A DNA stretch of 64,000 nucleotides from Streptomyces calvus (GTDB lineage: Bacteria; Actinomycetota; Actinomycetes; Streptomycetales; Streptomycetaceae): positions 124,001-188,000 of the forward strand of contig NZ_VCNP01000049.1 of the NCBI RefSeq assembly GCF_006782915.1, read 5' to 3'. Made by a program: the position numbers and the translations under genes. Below, one piece after another: positions 1-8,957 of this stretch. The stretch's first letter is position 1; the number at the start of each line of letters is the position of its first letter. The notes under the pieces are model-generated. The model saw only the letters and a program-made list of their open reading frames with translations. It was not told where the DNA came from and searched no databases.

Positions 1-967
1 CGGGGTCGCGGTAGCGGTTCTCGTCGCGGTTGGCGGCGCCGATCAGACACGTGACGGTGGCGCCCGCGGGTATCGTGCCGCCGCTGAGCTCCACCTCCGT
101 CGCCGACTGCCGCATGATCATGTGAACGGGCGGGGTGAACCGCAGCGTCTCGGCGAAGGCGCGCGGGATCAGCGAGTGGTCGGCGCGGACGGCGGCCAGC
201 TGGTCGGGGTGGAGCAGCAGGTTGGCGAAGATACCGGCGATGGCCTTGTCGGTGGTCTCGCCGCCGGCGGCGAGCAGCAGACTGCAGAACGCCTTGACGT
301 CCTCGTCGCTCATCCGGACGCCGTCGACCTCGGCGGCGCACAGCGTCGACAGCAGGTCGTCGCCCAGCTTCTCGCGGCGCTCACGGATGATCGGCAGCAT
401 GTACTCGGCGAACTCCACGCGGGTCCGCTCGCCCGCCGCCGTCACCTCCGGGTCGCCCGACAGGTTCCCGAGGAACGCGATGACGGCCGTGTACCAGCGG
501 TGGAAGCGCGCGTGGTCGGCCTTGTCCAGGCCCAGCATGTCGGCTATGACGTTGACCGGGAAGCGGGTGGCGTAGTCGGTGACCAGGTCGGCGGAGCCGG
601 TGTGCCGGAACGCGTCGATCAGTTCGCGCGAGTTGCGCTCGATGACGGGCAGGAACTTCTCCTGCAGGTCGCTGCCGCGGAAGGCGGGTGCGACGAGGGC
701 CCGGCGCACGGCGTGCTCGCGGCCACTGAGCTGGAGGATCGTTTTACCGTGTACGGGTTCGATCTGCCAGGTGTAGTTGTCGGTGGTGAACTCGCCGGCC
801 TTGTCCTTGAAAACGCGCTCGACGTCCTCGTAGCGCGAAACGATGTAACTCCGCGTCGCCTCGTGCCAGATGAGAGGCGCGGTGTCCCGCATCACGCGGT
901 AGGCGGGGTAGGGGTCCGCTGCGAACTCGGGCGAGAGGATGTCGGGCACCTGCTGCGCGGTGGACAT
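1..967 (-). CDS. Cytochrome P450, C-terminal part cut off by the window edge
   Basis: Read on the minus strand from an ATG at 967, this frame stays open to base 1 and gives about 322 residues of a bacterial class I P450. Visible are the I-helix oxygen-binding motif (LLAAGGETTDKA, roughly residues 240-251) and the K-helix ExxR motif within AETLRF. The heme-binding Cys loop lies beyond base 1, so the gene is incomplete here only because of the window. Such enzymes insert oxygen into small molecules using electrons from ferredoxin. Substrate is unknown. It is separated from the NRPS cluster by several unrelated genes and probably does not belong to it. Confidence 0.93.
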   Translation of the reverse strand, partial: MSTAQQVPDILSPEFAADPYPAYRVMRDTAPLIWHEATRSYIVSRYEDVERVFKDKAGEFTTDNYTWQIEPVHGKTILQLSGREHAVRRALVAPAFRGSDLQEKFLPVIERNSRELIDAFRHTGSADLVTDYATRFPVNVIADMLGLDKADHARFHRWYTAVIAFLGNLSGDPEVTAAGERTRVEFAEYMLPIIRERREKLGDDLLSTLCAAEVDGVRMSDEDVKAFCSLLLAAGGETTDKAIAGIFANLLLHPDQLAAVRADHSLIPRAFAETLRFTPPVHMIMRQSATEVELSGGTIPAGATVTCLIGAANRDENRYRDP

Positions 968-1303
968 GGGTCTCCCTGGATCGTGATATGGCTGACCGAT
1001 ACAGGTTATTGATCAACCATCAGATGCGACAGGGCTGTCGGTCACCGGTCCGCTCCGGAGCGACGTCGGCCGAAAATCGCCCCCAGGCAGGCGCGGAGAA
1101 CGGTACAGAACGGCAATTACCGTTTCCGTGCGCCTGGTCGGGCACGACAAGGGCTGCCTCTGGCGCGACCGGCCATGAAGACGGCGGCGGGGTCCTGACC
1201 GGGCGAGGAGACGCAGCGGCCGCTGCCGCGCGTAGGTACCGTACCCACCGCCGCCGGTGTACCGGTTCGGCCGAGGAGCGCGATCCAGGAGGAAGCACAC
1301 GGC
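968..1303. other. Intergenic region between divergent genes, with two small dyads
   Basis: This 336-bp stretch separates the minus-strand P450 from the plus-strand membrane protein, so it must hold promoters in both directions. Two short dyads are visible: GGTT-N7-AACC at 1004-1018, containing the palindrome TTGATCAA close upstream of the P450 start, and AACGG-N6-CCGTT at 1109-1124. Either could be an operator. I see no convincing open reading frame or RNA fold. Confidence 0.4.
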
Positions 1304-2827
1304 ATGGCGCAGACGCGGTACGACCAACGGGTCCGGGTCTTCGTCGAGGTCCGCGGTGGCGTCCACGACTGGCAGGAGGCCGAGGCGCGCTTCGACCGGC
1401 ACGGCTGGCCCGTGCGTGACGCCTACCCGGCGGGCGAGGGCCCGTTGGGCGCGGCACTGGAACGCGACCCCGACAGCCGCGTGTACGAGATCGAGGTCCG
1501 CCTCTTCGGCACTGCGAAGGGAAGCGACCGCGGTGCGGCCGACCGGGTGCGCAAGATGCTGCGCGGCGCCCGCCTGGAGGGCTACGTCCGCCGCGCCGAA
1601 CTGCTGGACCGGGACCGCGAGTTGTTCCCGCACTGGCGGATCGTCGGTGCGACCCGCAGGCAGCCGGGCCGGCGCGGACGACTCACCCGCATTGCCGTGC
1701 GGCTGGGCCGGCACGACGTCGGGGGCTTCGTCTCCGGCGGGCCGCGTCAGGCCCTGAGGATCGCGCGTGCGGCATCCTCCCCGGACGCCGCCGCCTCCGG
1801 TCTGGCCGTCCGCCCCCTGGACGGGCGCTGGCGCGAACCGGCGCCCTACAAACGGGAGGACCAACTGCAGCGACGGGTGCTCCGGTTGGTCCTGTGGGCA
1901 CTGCTCTCCGCCGGCGCCGTCACCCTGGCCACCGCCGCGCCGGCCGTCACCTGGTGGTTCTGGACACCGGTGGCGCTCCTCGGCGCGGTCGGGGCGGTGC
2001 GCACGGGACTCGAACTGAGCGGGGAGCGCAGGAGAGCCGAGGGTGTGGTCCTCGCCCTGCTGTGTGTGCTGATCTTCGTCGCCTTCGGTACGGGACTCCT
2101 CGACCGGGACGGCACGGCGTGGACCCCGCGCCGGACCCTCATGACCGCCGTGGTGGTCGCGGTGATCGCCGGACTGTGGCTCCTCGTCCGGCAGTGGACC
2201 TGGGGCGAGTGGGTCGCCTGGGCCGTCCCGGTGCTGGTGACCCTGGCGGTCTCCGCGTTCGTCGCCGCGGGTTCCGTCCTGCACGCCCTGTACGCCGAAG
2301 GCCTCTCCCTCGCCCCGGACGACCTCGACGTGCCTCCGGTCTGGCAGGCCCTGGCCGCGGTGAAACTGCTGGTGATGCTGAGCCTCGTCATGATCGTCCC
2401 GGCCTGGTGGGGGTTCGCCAAGCACCGGCACCACTGGTACGCCACTCCGGGGGACGGCACGAACGTCGTCCTGAACGTCTGCCTCTTCCTGGCGATGCTC
2501 GCCGGGGCGGGCATCCAGGCCATGGGGTCCGCGGAGACCGCCGTGGACCGGACGGTCGCGGCAGCCGCGCGAGGGGACGAGCCACCGGCGTACTTCGGCG
2601 TCGCACCGGAGTGGACCTGCGTACGCCCCGTCGTCCCGGCCGACGACCTGCCGGGCGAGGGCCCGCGCCTCCGACCGGCCGCCCCCTACCTCTCCTTCGG
2701 CGTCTCGGGGGAGACGGCGGTCCTGTGGGACCCGGCGACCCGGGAACCCGTCAAACTGCCGGCGAACCAGGTGTGGCTGCGCCCGGCCGCGTCCGGGAAG
2801 GTGTCCTGCGCGACCGGCCGCCACTAA
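1304..2827 (+). CDS. Hypothetical membrane protein with soluble N-terminal half
   Basis: 507 aa from ATG. The first ~190 residues are charged and soluble-looking, with no recognised motif. From about residue 190 on there are about six or seven hydrophobic segments (for example VLWALLSAGAVTLATAA, VVLALLCVLIFVAFGTGLL, VVVAVIAGLWLLV), followed by a ~90-residue extracytoplasmic-looking tail that contains two Cys. I do not recognise the family. The gene stands alone, with its own upstream region and a separate regulatory dyad after it. It is an integral membrane protein of unknown role. Confidence 0.8.
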   Translation: MAQTRYDQRVRVFVEVRGGVHDWQEAEARFDRHGWPVRDAYPAGEGPLGAALERDPDSRVYEIEVRLFGTAKGSDRGAADRVRKMLRGARLEGYVRRAELLDRDRELFPHWRIVGATRRQPGRRGRLTRIAVRLGRHDVGGFVSGGPRQALRIARAASSPDAAASGLAVRPLDGRWREPAPYKREDQLQRRVLRLVLWALLSAGAVTLATAAPAVTWWFWTPVALLGAVGAVRTGLELSGERRRAEGVVLALLCVLIFVAFGTGLLDRDGTAWTPRRTLMTAVVVAVIAGLWLLVRQWTWGEWVAWAVPVLVTLAVSAFVAAGSVLHALYAEGLSLAPDDLDVPPVWQALAAVKLLVMLSLVMIVPAWWGFAKHRHHWYATPGDGTNVVLNVCLFLAMLAGAGIQAMGSAETAVDRTVAAAARGDEPPAYFGVAPEWTCVRPVVPADDLPGEGPRLRPAAPYLSFGVSGETAVLWDPATREPVKLPANQVWLRPAASGKVSCATGRH

Positions 2828-2841
2828 AGCGCGTGCGTGCG

Positions 2842-2876
2842 TTCGAGCAGGTGGGATATGTTCCTGCCTGTTCGAA
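2842..2876 (+). promoter_or_regulatory. Inverted repeat in the promoter of the 2890 gene
   Basis: TTCGAGCAGG (2842-2851) and CCTGTTCGAA (2867-2876) form a 10-bp dyad with one G:T mismatch. They flank a GATATG that could be a -10 element. GTTCGA also occurs as a direct repeat 29 bp apart. The position, just before the ATG at 2890, suggests an operator. The half-sites resemble GTTCGA elements of actinobacterial SOS boxes, but the spacing is wrong for a standard LexA site. Confidence 0.4.
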
Positions 2877-2889
2877 GGGGGACGCCGAC

Positions 2890-3621
2890 ATGGCGAAGCT
2901 GAATCAGATCATTGCTGTCGAGAAGGGCGTCAAGAGCAAGTCGCTCCAGGACGTCAACGCCGCGCACGCCAAGGTGCAGAAGCCCGCGCTGCTGTCGGGC
3001 ATCTCGCGCACGTACCAGCCGAAGGACGAGGAGGGCGAGCAGCTGCCGCCCGAGTCGACGCGCGTGCAGGTGCAGGCGGAGGACGTGCTGCGGGAGATGT
3101 CGGCGTCGCTGACCCGGCTGTTCGACGTGACCGCCACGAAGGACTGGGCGAACTGCACGGCCCGTGCGGACGTCACCGTCGACGGGCGGACGGTCGTCGC
3201 GGACGTGCCGGTCGCCTACCTGCTCTTCCTGGAGAAGCAGCTCGCCGAGCTCCACACCTTCGTCAAGAAGCTCCCCACCCTCGACGCCGCCGAGTCCTGG
3301 ACCCACGACGCGTCCACGGACTGGTGGAAGACGGACCCGGTCCGCACGATCCGTACGAAGAAGGTCCCGCGCAACCACGTCAAGGCGGAGGCCACGGACA
3401 AGCACCCGGCGCAGGTCGAGGTGTACTACGAGGACGTGCCGATCGGTTACTGGACCACGGTGAAGTTCTCCGGCGCCCTTCCGGCGCGGCGGGGGAACGA
3501 GCTGGTGGAGCGCGTCGAGAAGCTCCAGCAGGCGGTCAAGTTCGCCCGTGAGGAGGCCAACGGCACCGAGGTCACCGACCAGCGGGTCGGGGACGCGGTG
3601 TTCGGCTACCTGTTCGGCTGA
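2890..3621 (+). CDS. Conserved hypothetical protein upstream of the permuted tRNA-like RNA
   Basis: 243 aa, starting MAKLNQIIAVEKG at the ATG just after the AAGGGGGA ribosome-binding region. The protein is soluble, Lys/Glu-rich and has no signal peptide or membrane segment. Its middle part has alternating basic and aromatic residues (DWWKTDPVRTIRTKKVPRNHVKAEA), suiting an RNA- or nucleotide-binding surface, but I see no catalytic motif. I believe it belongs to a conserved actinobacterial DUF family (DUF7873-like), stated from memory. A terminator-like hairpin and then a tRNA-like RNA follow directly. That arrangement suggests, but does not prove, a functional pair. Confidence 0.75.
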   Translation: MAKLNQIIAVEKGVKSKSLQDVNAAHAKVQKPALLSGISRTYQPKDEEGEQLPPESTRVQVQAEDVLREMSASLTRLFDVTATKDWANCTARADVTVDGRTVVADVPVAYLLFLEKQLAELHTFVKKLPTLDAAESWTHDASTDWWKTDPVRTIRTKKVPRNHVKAEATDKHPAQVEVYYEDVPIGYWTTVKFSGALPARRGNELVERVEKLQQAVKFAREEANGTEVTDQRVGDAVFGYLFG

Positions 3622-3648
3622 CGCCGGGACGGGTGGCCACCACGATCG

Positions 3649-3670
3649 CCCCCGCGTGCGAGCGCGGGGG
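3649..3670 (+). terminator. Hairpin after the 2890 gene
   Basis: CCCCCGCG (3649-3656) pairs perfectly with CGCGGGGG (3663-3670) across a 6-nt loop, 27 bp after the stop codon. There is no T run, as is common for Streptomyces terminators. It may separate the mRNA from the RNA gene at 3829. Confidence 0.6.
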
Positions 3671-3828
3671 TGCGCGACCAGGCGTGGGCCGGATGAGGAC
3701 CGGTTCGCGTACGGAGCGCAAGCTGACACTGAAGTTCAGCCTGAAGAGCGGCTGGGTGCACACCCGGCCGCGGTCAATCTCAGACTCTCGCTCCAGTCTC
3801 AGCATCGCCGCCGATCGCCGGTGCGACC

Positions 3829-3936
3829 GGGGACGGACCTTCGCTGTCGGATACGAGTTCGAATCTCGTCTGCACCTCTTGCACGGTGCGGTAGTTCAAA
3901 GGAAGAACACGACGGCTTGACGACTGATCCGTCCTC
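3829..3936 (+). ncRNA. Circularly permuted tRNA-like RNA
   Basis: The order of elements is that of a tRNA opened in the anticodon loop and joined at the acceptor end. 3' anticodon strand TGTCG (3845-3849); short variable loop GAT; T arm ACGAG-TTCGAAT-CTCGT (3853-3869, five perfect pairs and a canonical T loop); 3' acceptor strand CTGCACC (3870-3876); 8-nt linker; 5' acceptor strand GGTGCGG (3885-3891, seven pairs including one G:U); TA at tRNA positions 8-9; D arm GTTC-AAAGGAA-GAAC (3894-3908); A26; 5' anticodon strand CGACG (3910-3914, five pairs with one G:U). Outside this, GGGGACGGA-type bases 3829-3837 pair with 3928-3936 (nine pairs, one G:U), leaving an internal loop of 7 and 13 nt where the anticodon loop would be. 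No CCA is encoded, no U33 context is obvious and no tmRNA-like reading frame is present. The function is unknown to me. Confidence 0.8.
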
Positions 3937-3976
3937 TTCAAACGCCGCCGGTGTGCGCCATTGGGTGGCATCCCCA

Positions 3977-4010
3977 GGGGCCCGGGAGCTGGATACGACT
4001 CCCGGGCTCC
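3977..4010 (+). terminator. Hairpin after the tRNA-like RNA
   Basis: Bases 3977-3988 pair with 3999-4010 (12 pairs, one G:T) around a 10-nt loop. It lies 40 bp after the tRNA-like fold and 33 bp before the next start codon, so it probably ends the RNA transcript. Confidence 0.65.
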
Positions 4011-4042
4011 GCCACGTCCGCGGACGCGCCGACAATGGACCC

Positions 4043-4411
4043 ATGAGCATCGTCAAGATCAACGTACTCACCGTTCCCGACGAGCAGCGCGAGGTGCTGG
4101 AGAAGCGGTTCGCCGCCCGGGCCGGGACCGTGGAGAGCTCCGACGGCTTCGAGTGGTTCGAGCTGCTGCGCCCGCTGGAGGGCACCGACACCTACCTCGT
4201 CTACACGCGCTGGCGCAGCGAGGAGGACTTCCAGAACTGGATGTCCGGACGCGGCCGGGCCGCGCACGCGGGCGGCTCCGGGAGCGGAGCCGAGGGCGGC
4301 TCCACGGACGGAGCCGAGGGGGAGCGGCCCCGGCCCGCCGCCTCCGGGGCGACGCTGTGGTCCTTCGAGGTGGTCCAGCAGGCGGGACCCGCGGGACCCG
4401 CGCAGTCCTGA
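4043..4411 (+). CDS. Antibiotic biosynthesis monooxygenase (ABM) domain protein
   Basis: 122 aa. The N-terminal ~75 residues (MSIVKINVLTVPDEQREVLE..., then SSDGFEWFELLRPLEGTDTYLVYTRWRSEEDFQNWM) have the pattern of the ABM/dimeric alpha-beta barrel fold used by HmoB-like heme-degrading and quinone-forming monooxygenases. A Gly/Ser/Glu-rich linker follows, then a final strand (ATLWSFEVVQQ). Small cytoplasmic protein, stand-alone, with its own hairpin upstream. The fold is clear but the substrate is not. It lies outside the NRPS cluster proper. Confidence 0.85.
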   Translation: MSIVKINVLTVPDEQREVLEKRFAARAGTVESSDGFEWFELLRPLEGTDTYLVYTRWRSEEDFQNWMSGRGRAAHAGGSGSGAEGGSTDGAEGERPRPAASGATLWSFEVVQQAGPAGPAQS

Positions 4412-4601
4412 TCCCGTCGGGCCGAACCGGTCCGGGTAGCAGGGCGGCCCGGACCCTGCGGAAAACCGCGGGGTCCGGGGTGGGGGAAGGCGTACGGGTG
4501 TGACGGCTCTCCGCATACCGGCGCCGAGCTGCGGTTCCTAGCGTGTTCGGTGGATCGCGGCACCGGCCGCGGCGACCGCCTCGCACCCCGGAGAGTTCGA
4601 C

Positions 4602-5264
4602 ATGGACCACATCACCCTGGCGCTGCCCGAGGAGCCCGCGGACGGTGTCGCGGGATGGGCGGCCGATCTGGTGGACGCCATGGGAGCACCCGGTGCGGGC
4701 CTCGCCGTCGCCCTGGAGAACCTCTTCCCGCCGCTGCCCAGCGAGATCATCCTGCCGCTGACCGGATTCGCCGCCGGACAGGGCGTCATCAGTCTCTTCT
4801 CGGCCCTGTTCTGGACCACCCTCGGATCCGTGGTGGGCGCCGCCGTCCTGTACGGGGTCGGCGCGCTGTTCGGCCGCGAGCGCATGCATGCGATCTGGGC
4901 CAGGCTGCCGCTCGTCAAGACCTCCGACCTGGAGCGGACGGAGGAGTGGTTCGCCCGGCACGGCACCAAGGCCGTCCTCCTCGGCCGCATGGTGCCGATC
5001 TTCCGCAGCCTCATCTCCGTGCCGGCCGGTCTGGAACGCATGCCGCTGCCGACCTTCCTGACGCTCACCGCGGTGGGCAGCCTGGCGTGGAACGCCGTAC
5101 TGGTCCTCTCCGGATACTGGCTGGGCGAGCAGTGGGACACGGTCGGGGAGTACGTCGGCGTGGTCAGCAAGGCCGTCCTGGTCCTCGTCGTCGCCGCGCT
5201 GGCCCTCTACGTCGTGGTCCGGCTGCGCTCCCGCGGCGCCGCCCGGCACCGCCGCACGTCGTGA
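4602..5264 (+). CDS. DedA-family integral membrane protein
   Basis: 220 aa. Diagnostic DedA features are the re-entrant ENLFPPLPSEIILPLTGFAAGQG segment near residues 43-65 and the GRMVPIFRSLISVPAGLERMP motif near residue 128, with four to five hydrophobic segments. The DedA/SNARE-associated superfamily includes undecaprenyl-phosphate and phospholipid translocases and is linked to envelope homeostasis. An ACACGT-free upstream region ends with GGAGAGTTCGACATG, giving a good ribosome-binding site. No connection with the peptide cluster is visible. Confidence 0.9.
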   Translation: MDHITLALPEEPADGVAGWAADLVDAMGAPGAGLAVALENLFPPLPSEIILPLTGFAAGQGVISLFSALFWTTLGSVVGAAVLYGVGALFGRERMHAIWARLPLVKTSDLERTEEWFARHGTKAVLLGRMVPIFRSLISVPAGLERMPLPTFLTLTAVGSLAWNAVLVLSGYWLGEQWDTVGEYVGVVSKAVLVLVVAALALYVVVRLRSRGAARHRRTS

Positions 5265-5332
5265 CCGCCCCCGTCCCCGACCAGGCCGGACGATCTTGTC
5301 CCGGGTGCGCCGCCCGACTAGTCTCGGCGAAC

Positions 5333-6570
<1,238 letters not shown>

Positions 6571-6580
<10 letters not shown>

Positions 6581-7215
6581 TGCTGGCCGAGGACTCGACC
6601 CTGCTGCGGGAAGGGCTGGTCCGACTGCTCGCCGAGGAGGGCCACGAGGTCCTCGCCGCGGTCGGTGACGCCGTCGCCCTGCTGCGGGAGGTGGAGGCGC
6701 GGCCGCCGGACCTGGTCGTCGTCGACATCCGGATGCCTCCCACCCACACCGACGAGGGACTGCGGGCCGCGCTGGAGATCCGCGAACGGTGGCCCGAGAT
6801 CGGGGTCCTGGTGCTGTCGCAGCACCTGGAACGCGCCTACGCGGCGCAACTGCTCACCTCGAACGCGGAGCGCGTCGGCTATCTGCTCAAGGACCGGGTC
6901 GCCCAGGTGGAGGAGTTCCTCGACGCCCTGGAACGCATCCGGGCCGGTGGCGCCGCCATCGACCCCGAAGTCGTACGGCAGTTGGTGGTCCGCACCACGC
7001 ACAGCGACCCGCTGGCCCGGCTGACGCCGCGCGAGCGCAGCGTCCTGGAGGCGCTGGCCGAAGGGCACACCAACGCGGCCATCGCGGAGAAGCTGCACAT
7101 CTCCATGAGCACGGTGGAGAAGAACCTCAACACGATCTTCGACAAGCTCGAACTCGCCCGCACCACCGGCTCCAACCGGCGCATCCTGGCCGTCCTGCGC
7201 TACCTGGAGTCCTAG
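6571..7215 (+). CDS. LuxR/NarL-family response regulator
   Basis: 214 aa from GTG at 6571. The receiver domain starts VRVMLAEDSTLLREGL with acidic pocket ED at residues 7-8. The phospho-acceptor is Asp53 in VVVDIRMPP and the conserved Lys lies in YLLKDRV. The C-terminal LuxR-type helix-turn-helix is LTPRERSVLEALAEGHTNAAIAEKLHISMSTVEKNLNTIFDKL. It is the cognate regulator of the kinase encoded just upstream. Its TAG stop overlaps the left terminal repeat of the MITE-like element at 7212, so the original C terminus may have been changed by that insertion. Confidence 0.95.
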
Positions 7216-7401
7216 GGCCTGTCGTTTGGATCATGTCGGTTTCGCGGGGCGTGGCACGCACATCTGCTGCGTTGTCGTCGGTTGTCGACGCTCCGCGTCG
7301 CCGCCCTCCTCCGCCTTGCAGCTGCACGCACCACGCCCCGCTCGGGTGGGCTGAGAAGCGCTGCGTCTCCCAGCCGACCTGATCCAAACGACAGACCCTA
7401 G
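7212..7401. mobile_element. MITE-like non-autonomous element, 190 bp
   Basis: The two ends are 22-bp inverted repeats (7212-7233 and 7380-7401) that differ at one base and both begin with CTAG. The core is GTCGTTTGGATCA at the left and its complement at the right. Inside, GCGGGGCGTGG (7244-7254) pairs with CCACGCCCCGC (7331-7341), so the element can fold almost end to end. There is no transposase. The features fit a miniature element mobilised in trans. The left end supplies the stop codon of the response regulator. Confidence 0.75.
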
Positions 7402-7599
7402 GGTCGGCCGTTCGGACCGCCCGGGGTCCGGGGCGGCGGCCGGCCGTCAGCCGGTGCTGCGGCCCCGCCGGGCGGCTGTCGGTGGCTCGTGCAGGTTGTT
7501 GAAAGGGCCCGAGGCGGGTGCGACGGCTGTCGGTAGCGTGAAGGCGCGGCGGGTTTGTGGTCGGTTTCTGCCGTCGGTATGGCCACAGATGGGGGCAGG
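7402..7599 (+). promoter_or_regulatory. Upstream region of the LysR-type gene, with a direct repeat
   Basis: This region lies between the MITE and the first cluster gene. A short hairpin (CCGCCC 7417-7422 with GGGCGG 7431-7436) comes first. The 11-mer CGGCTGTCGGT occurs twice, at 7473-7483 and 7524-7534. The second copy runs into TAGCGT, a Streptomyces-like -10. Spaced direct repeats next to a regulator gene could be its own binding sites. Confidence 0.35.
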
Positions 7600-7890
7600 A
7601 TGCATGAGCGCGAGTTCCGGGCCTTTGTGCTGATCGCGGAAACCGGGCGCATGGATGTCGCGGCGCGGAAACTGGGTTATTCCCAGCCGGCGATCACCTA
7701 TCAGGTTCAGCGACTTGAGCAGTCTCTCGGCTTCAAACTCTTCACCCGGCATCCCAGCGGTGCCCGGCTGACGGGGAACGGGCGGATGATCCTGCCGTCC
7801 GTGCGTGCGGTGCTTCTGCTGATCGACAGCATGCGGGACGCGCACGGTTCGGGAGCCGGTGAGGACCGGGACCTGGAGTGCAGCGCCTGA
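7600..7890 (+). CDS. Stand-alone LysR-type winged HTH protein
   Basis: 96 aa from the ATG at 7600; an in-frame ATG at 7579 is an alternative. The sequence HEREFRAFVLIAETGRMDVAARKLGYSQPAITYQVQRLEQSLGFKLFTRHPSGARLTGNGRMIL is a full LysR DNA-binding domain. The protein stops where the ~200-residue effector-binding domain of ordinary LTTRs (~300 aa) would begin. No downstream remnant of that domain is visible, so this looks like an independent small regulator, not a fresh truncation. It stands first in the cluster, followed 47 bp later by the MbtH gene, and is a likely pathway regulator. Confidence 0.85.
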   Translation: MHEREFRAFVLIAETGRMDVAARKLGYSQPAITYQVQRLEQSLGFKLFTRHPSGARLTGNGRMILPSVRAVLLLIDSMRDAHGSGAGEDRDLECSA

Positions 7891-7937
7891 CATCGCCGTT
7901 CAGGGAACCAATAGCGACCTTGCTTGGAGAGTGGACG

Positions 7938-8156
7938 ATGAGCACCAATCCTTTCGAGGACAACGACGCCCAGTACCGCGTGCTGGTCAACGACGAGGGG
8001 CAGCACTCGCTGTGGCCGGCGTTCGCCGAGGTCCCGGCGGGCTGGACGGTGGCGCACCCCGAGGACAGCCGCCAGGCCTGCCTCGACTACGTCAACGAGA
8101 ACTGGACCGACATGCGTCCGCTCAGCCTGGTGCGCCAGATGGAAGGCGCCAAGTAG
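7938..8156 (+). CDS. MbtH-like protein
   Basis: 72 aa. It has the MbtH signature: NPFEDNDAQYRVLVNDEGQHSLWPAFAEVPAGW, the conserved Trp residues, and the ending CLDYVNENWTDMRPLSL. MbtH-like proteins bind adenylation domains and act as solubility and activity partners in NRPS systems. It lies 4 bp before a type II thioesterase gene. It is the only MbtH gene in the window, so it probably serves all A domains here, including the two free-standing ones. Confidence 0.97.
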   Translation: MSTNPFEDNDAQYRVLVNDEGQHSLWPAFAEVPAGWTVAHPEDSRQACLDYVNENWTDMRPLSLVRQMEGAK

Positions 8157-8160
8157 TCCC

Positions 8161-8949
8161 GTGATGAGGGCGACGATCGTACAGACGAGCGGCGGTGCCG
8201 CCGTGCACCGGCCCCGGCCGCGGCCGCACGCCGAACGGGTGCTGGTGTGCCTCAGCTACTGCGGCGGCGGCACCGCGCCGTTCCGGCAGTGGGCCAACGT
8301 GCTGCCGGACGATGTCGAACTGGCGCTGATCTGCTACCCGGGACGCGAGGCCCGGTTCGGCACGCCGTTCGCGCGGGTCTGGACGGATCTGCGGGACGAC
8401 GTGGTGCGGGCCGTGCGCGGCCTCACCGGGCGCCCCTACATCCTGTTCGGGCACAGCATGGGCTCCTGGGTGGCGTTCGAGACCGTGGCGGAACTCGAAC
8501 GGCTGGGCGTCGCGCCGCCCGAGGCGCTCGTGGTGTCCGGCGGTGTGGCCCCGCACCGGCGCCGGGAGGTGCCCGCCGAGGCCGTACCGCGCTCCGACGA
8601 CTCCGCGGAGGCGCTGGTGCGGTGGATGCGGGACCTCGGACAGGTCTCGCCGGCGATCGCCGCCGAACCGGAACTGGTCAAGATCGCGGTGGACCTGCTC
8701 CGCGCGGACCTCGCGGTCTCGGAGTCCTACCGCTTCGTGCCGGGCTCACGGGTCTCGGTGCCGCTGCGGGTGCTGTACGGGACCGAGGACGTGGCGCCGT
8801 TCGCCGACGTCGAACGGCACTGGCGTCCGCTGACCGACGGCGCCTTCCAGGCCGTGGAACTGCCCGGCGGGCACTTCTACACACCGGAGGTGTGGTCCAG
8901 GCTGCCCGAGTGGTGCACCCTGCCCGTGCCCGGCGCCGCCGCCCGCTGA
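8161..8949 (+). CDS. Type II thioesterase (NRPS/PKS proofreading)
   Basis: 262 aa from GTG, or 261 aa from the ATG at 8164. The GTG is closer to the GGAAGG sequence within the end of the MbtH gene. It is an alpha/beta hydrolase of the GrsT/TEII family: early CLSYCGGGTAPFRQWAN motif, LICYPGREARF, nucleophile elbow GHSMGSW and the final His in PGGHFYTP. TEIIs remove wrongly primed or stalled acyl groups from carrier proteins. A second, different TEII is encoded at 41985, so the cluster has two. A strong hairpin follows. Confidence 0.93.
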   Translation: MMRATIVQTSGGAAVHRPRPRPHAERVLVCLSYCGGGTAPFRQWANVLPDDVELALICYPGREARFGTPFARVWTDLRDDVVRAVRGLTGRPYILFGHSMGSWVAFETVAELERLGVAPPEALVVSGGVAPHRRREVPAEAVPRSDDSAEALVRWMRDLGQVSPAIAAEPELVKIAVDLLRADLAVSESYRFVPGSRVSVPLRVLYGTEDVAPFADVERHWRPLTDGAFQAVELPGGHFYTPEVWSRLPEWCTLPVPGAAAR

Positions 8950-8957
8950 CCGGCCCG

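Noticed and set aside
122..1012. Plus-strand open frame of 296 codons at the left edge
   Set aside because: The minus strand of the same stretch encodes a recognisable P450; the plus-strand product is a compositional shadow.
2842..2876. LexA (SOS) box
   Set aside because: The actinobacterial consensus has two half-sites about 4 bp apart; here the arms are 15 bp apart, so only a general operator dyad is claimed.
3829..3936. Ordinary tRNA gene or tmRNA
   Set aside because: The D-arm half lies after the T-arm half, so no standard tRNA can be read through. A tmRNA would need a tag reading frame and pseudoknots, which are not seen in this short region.
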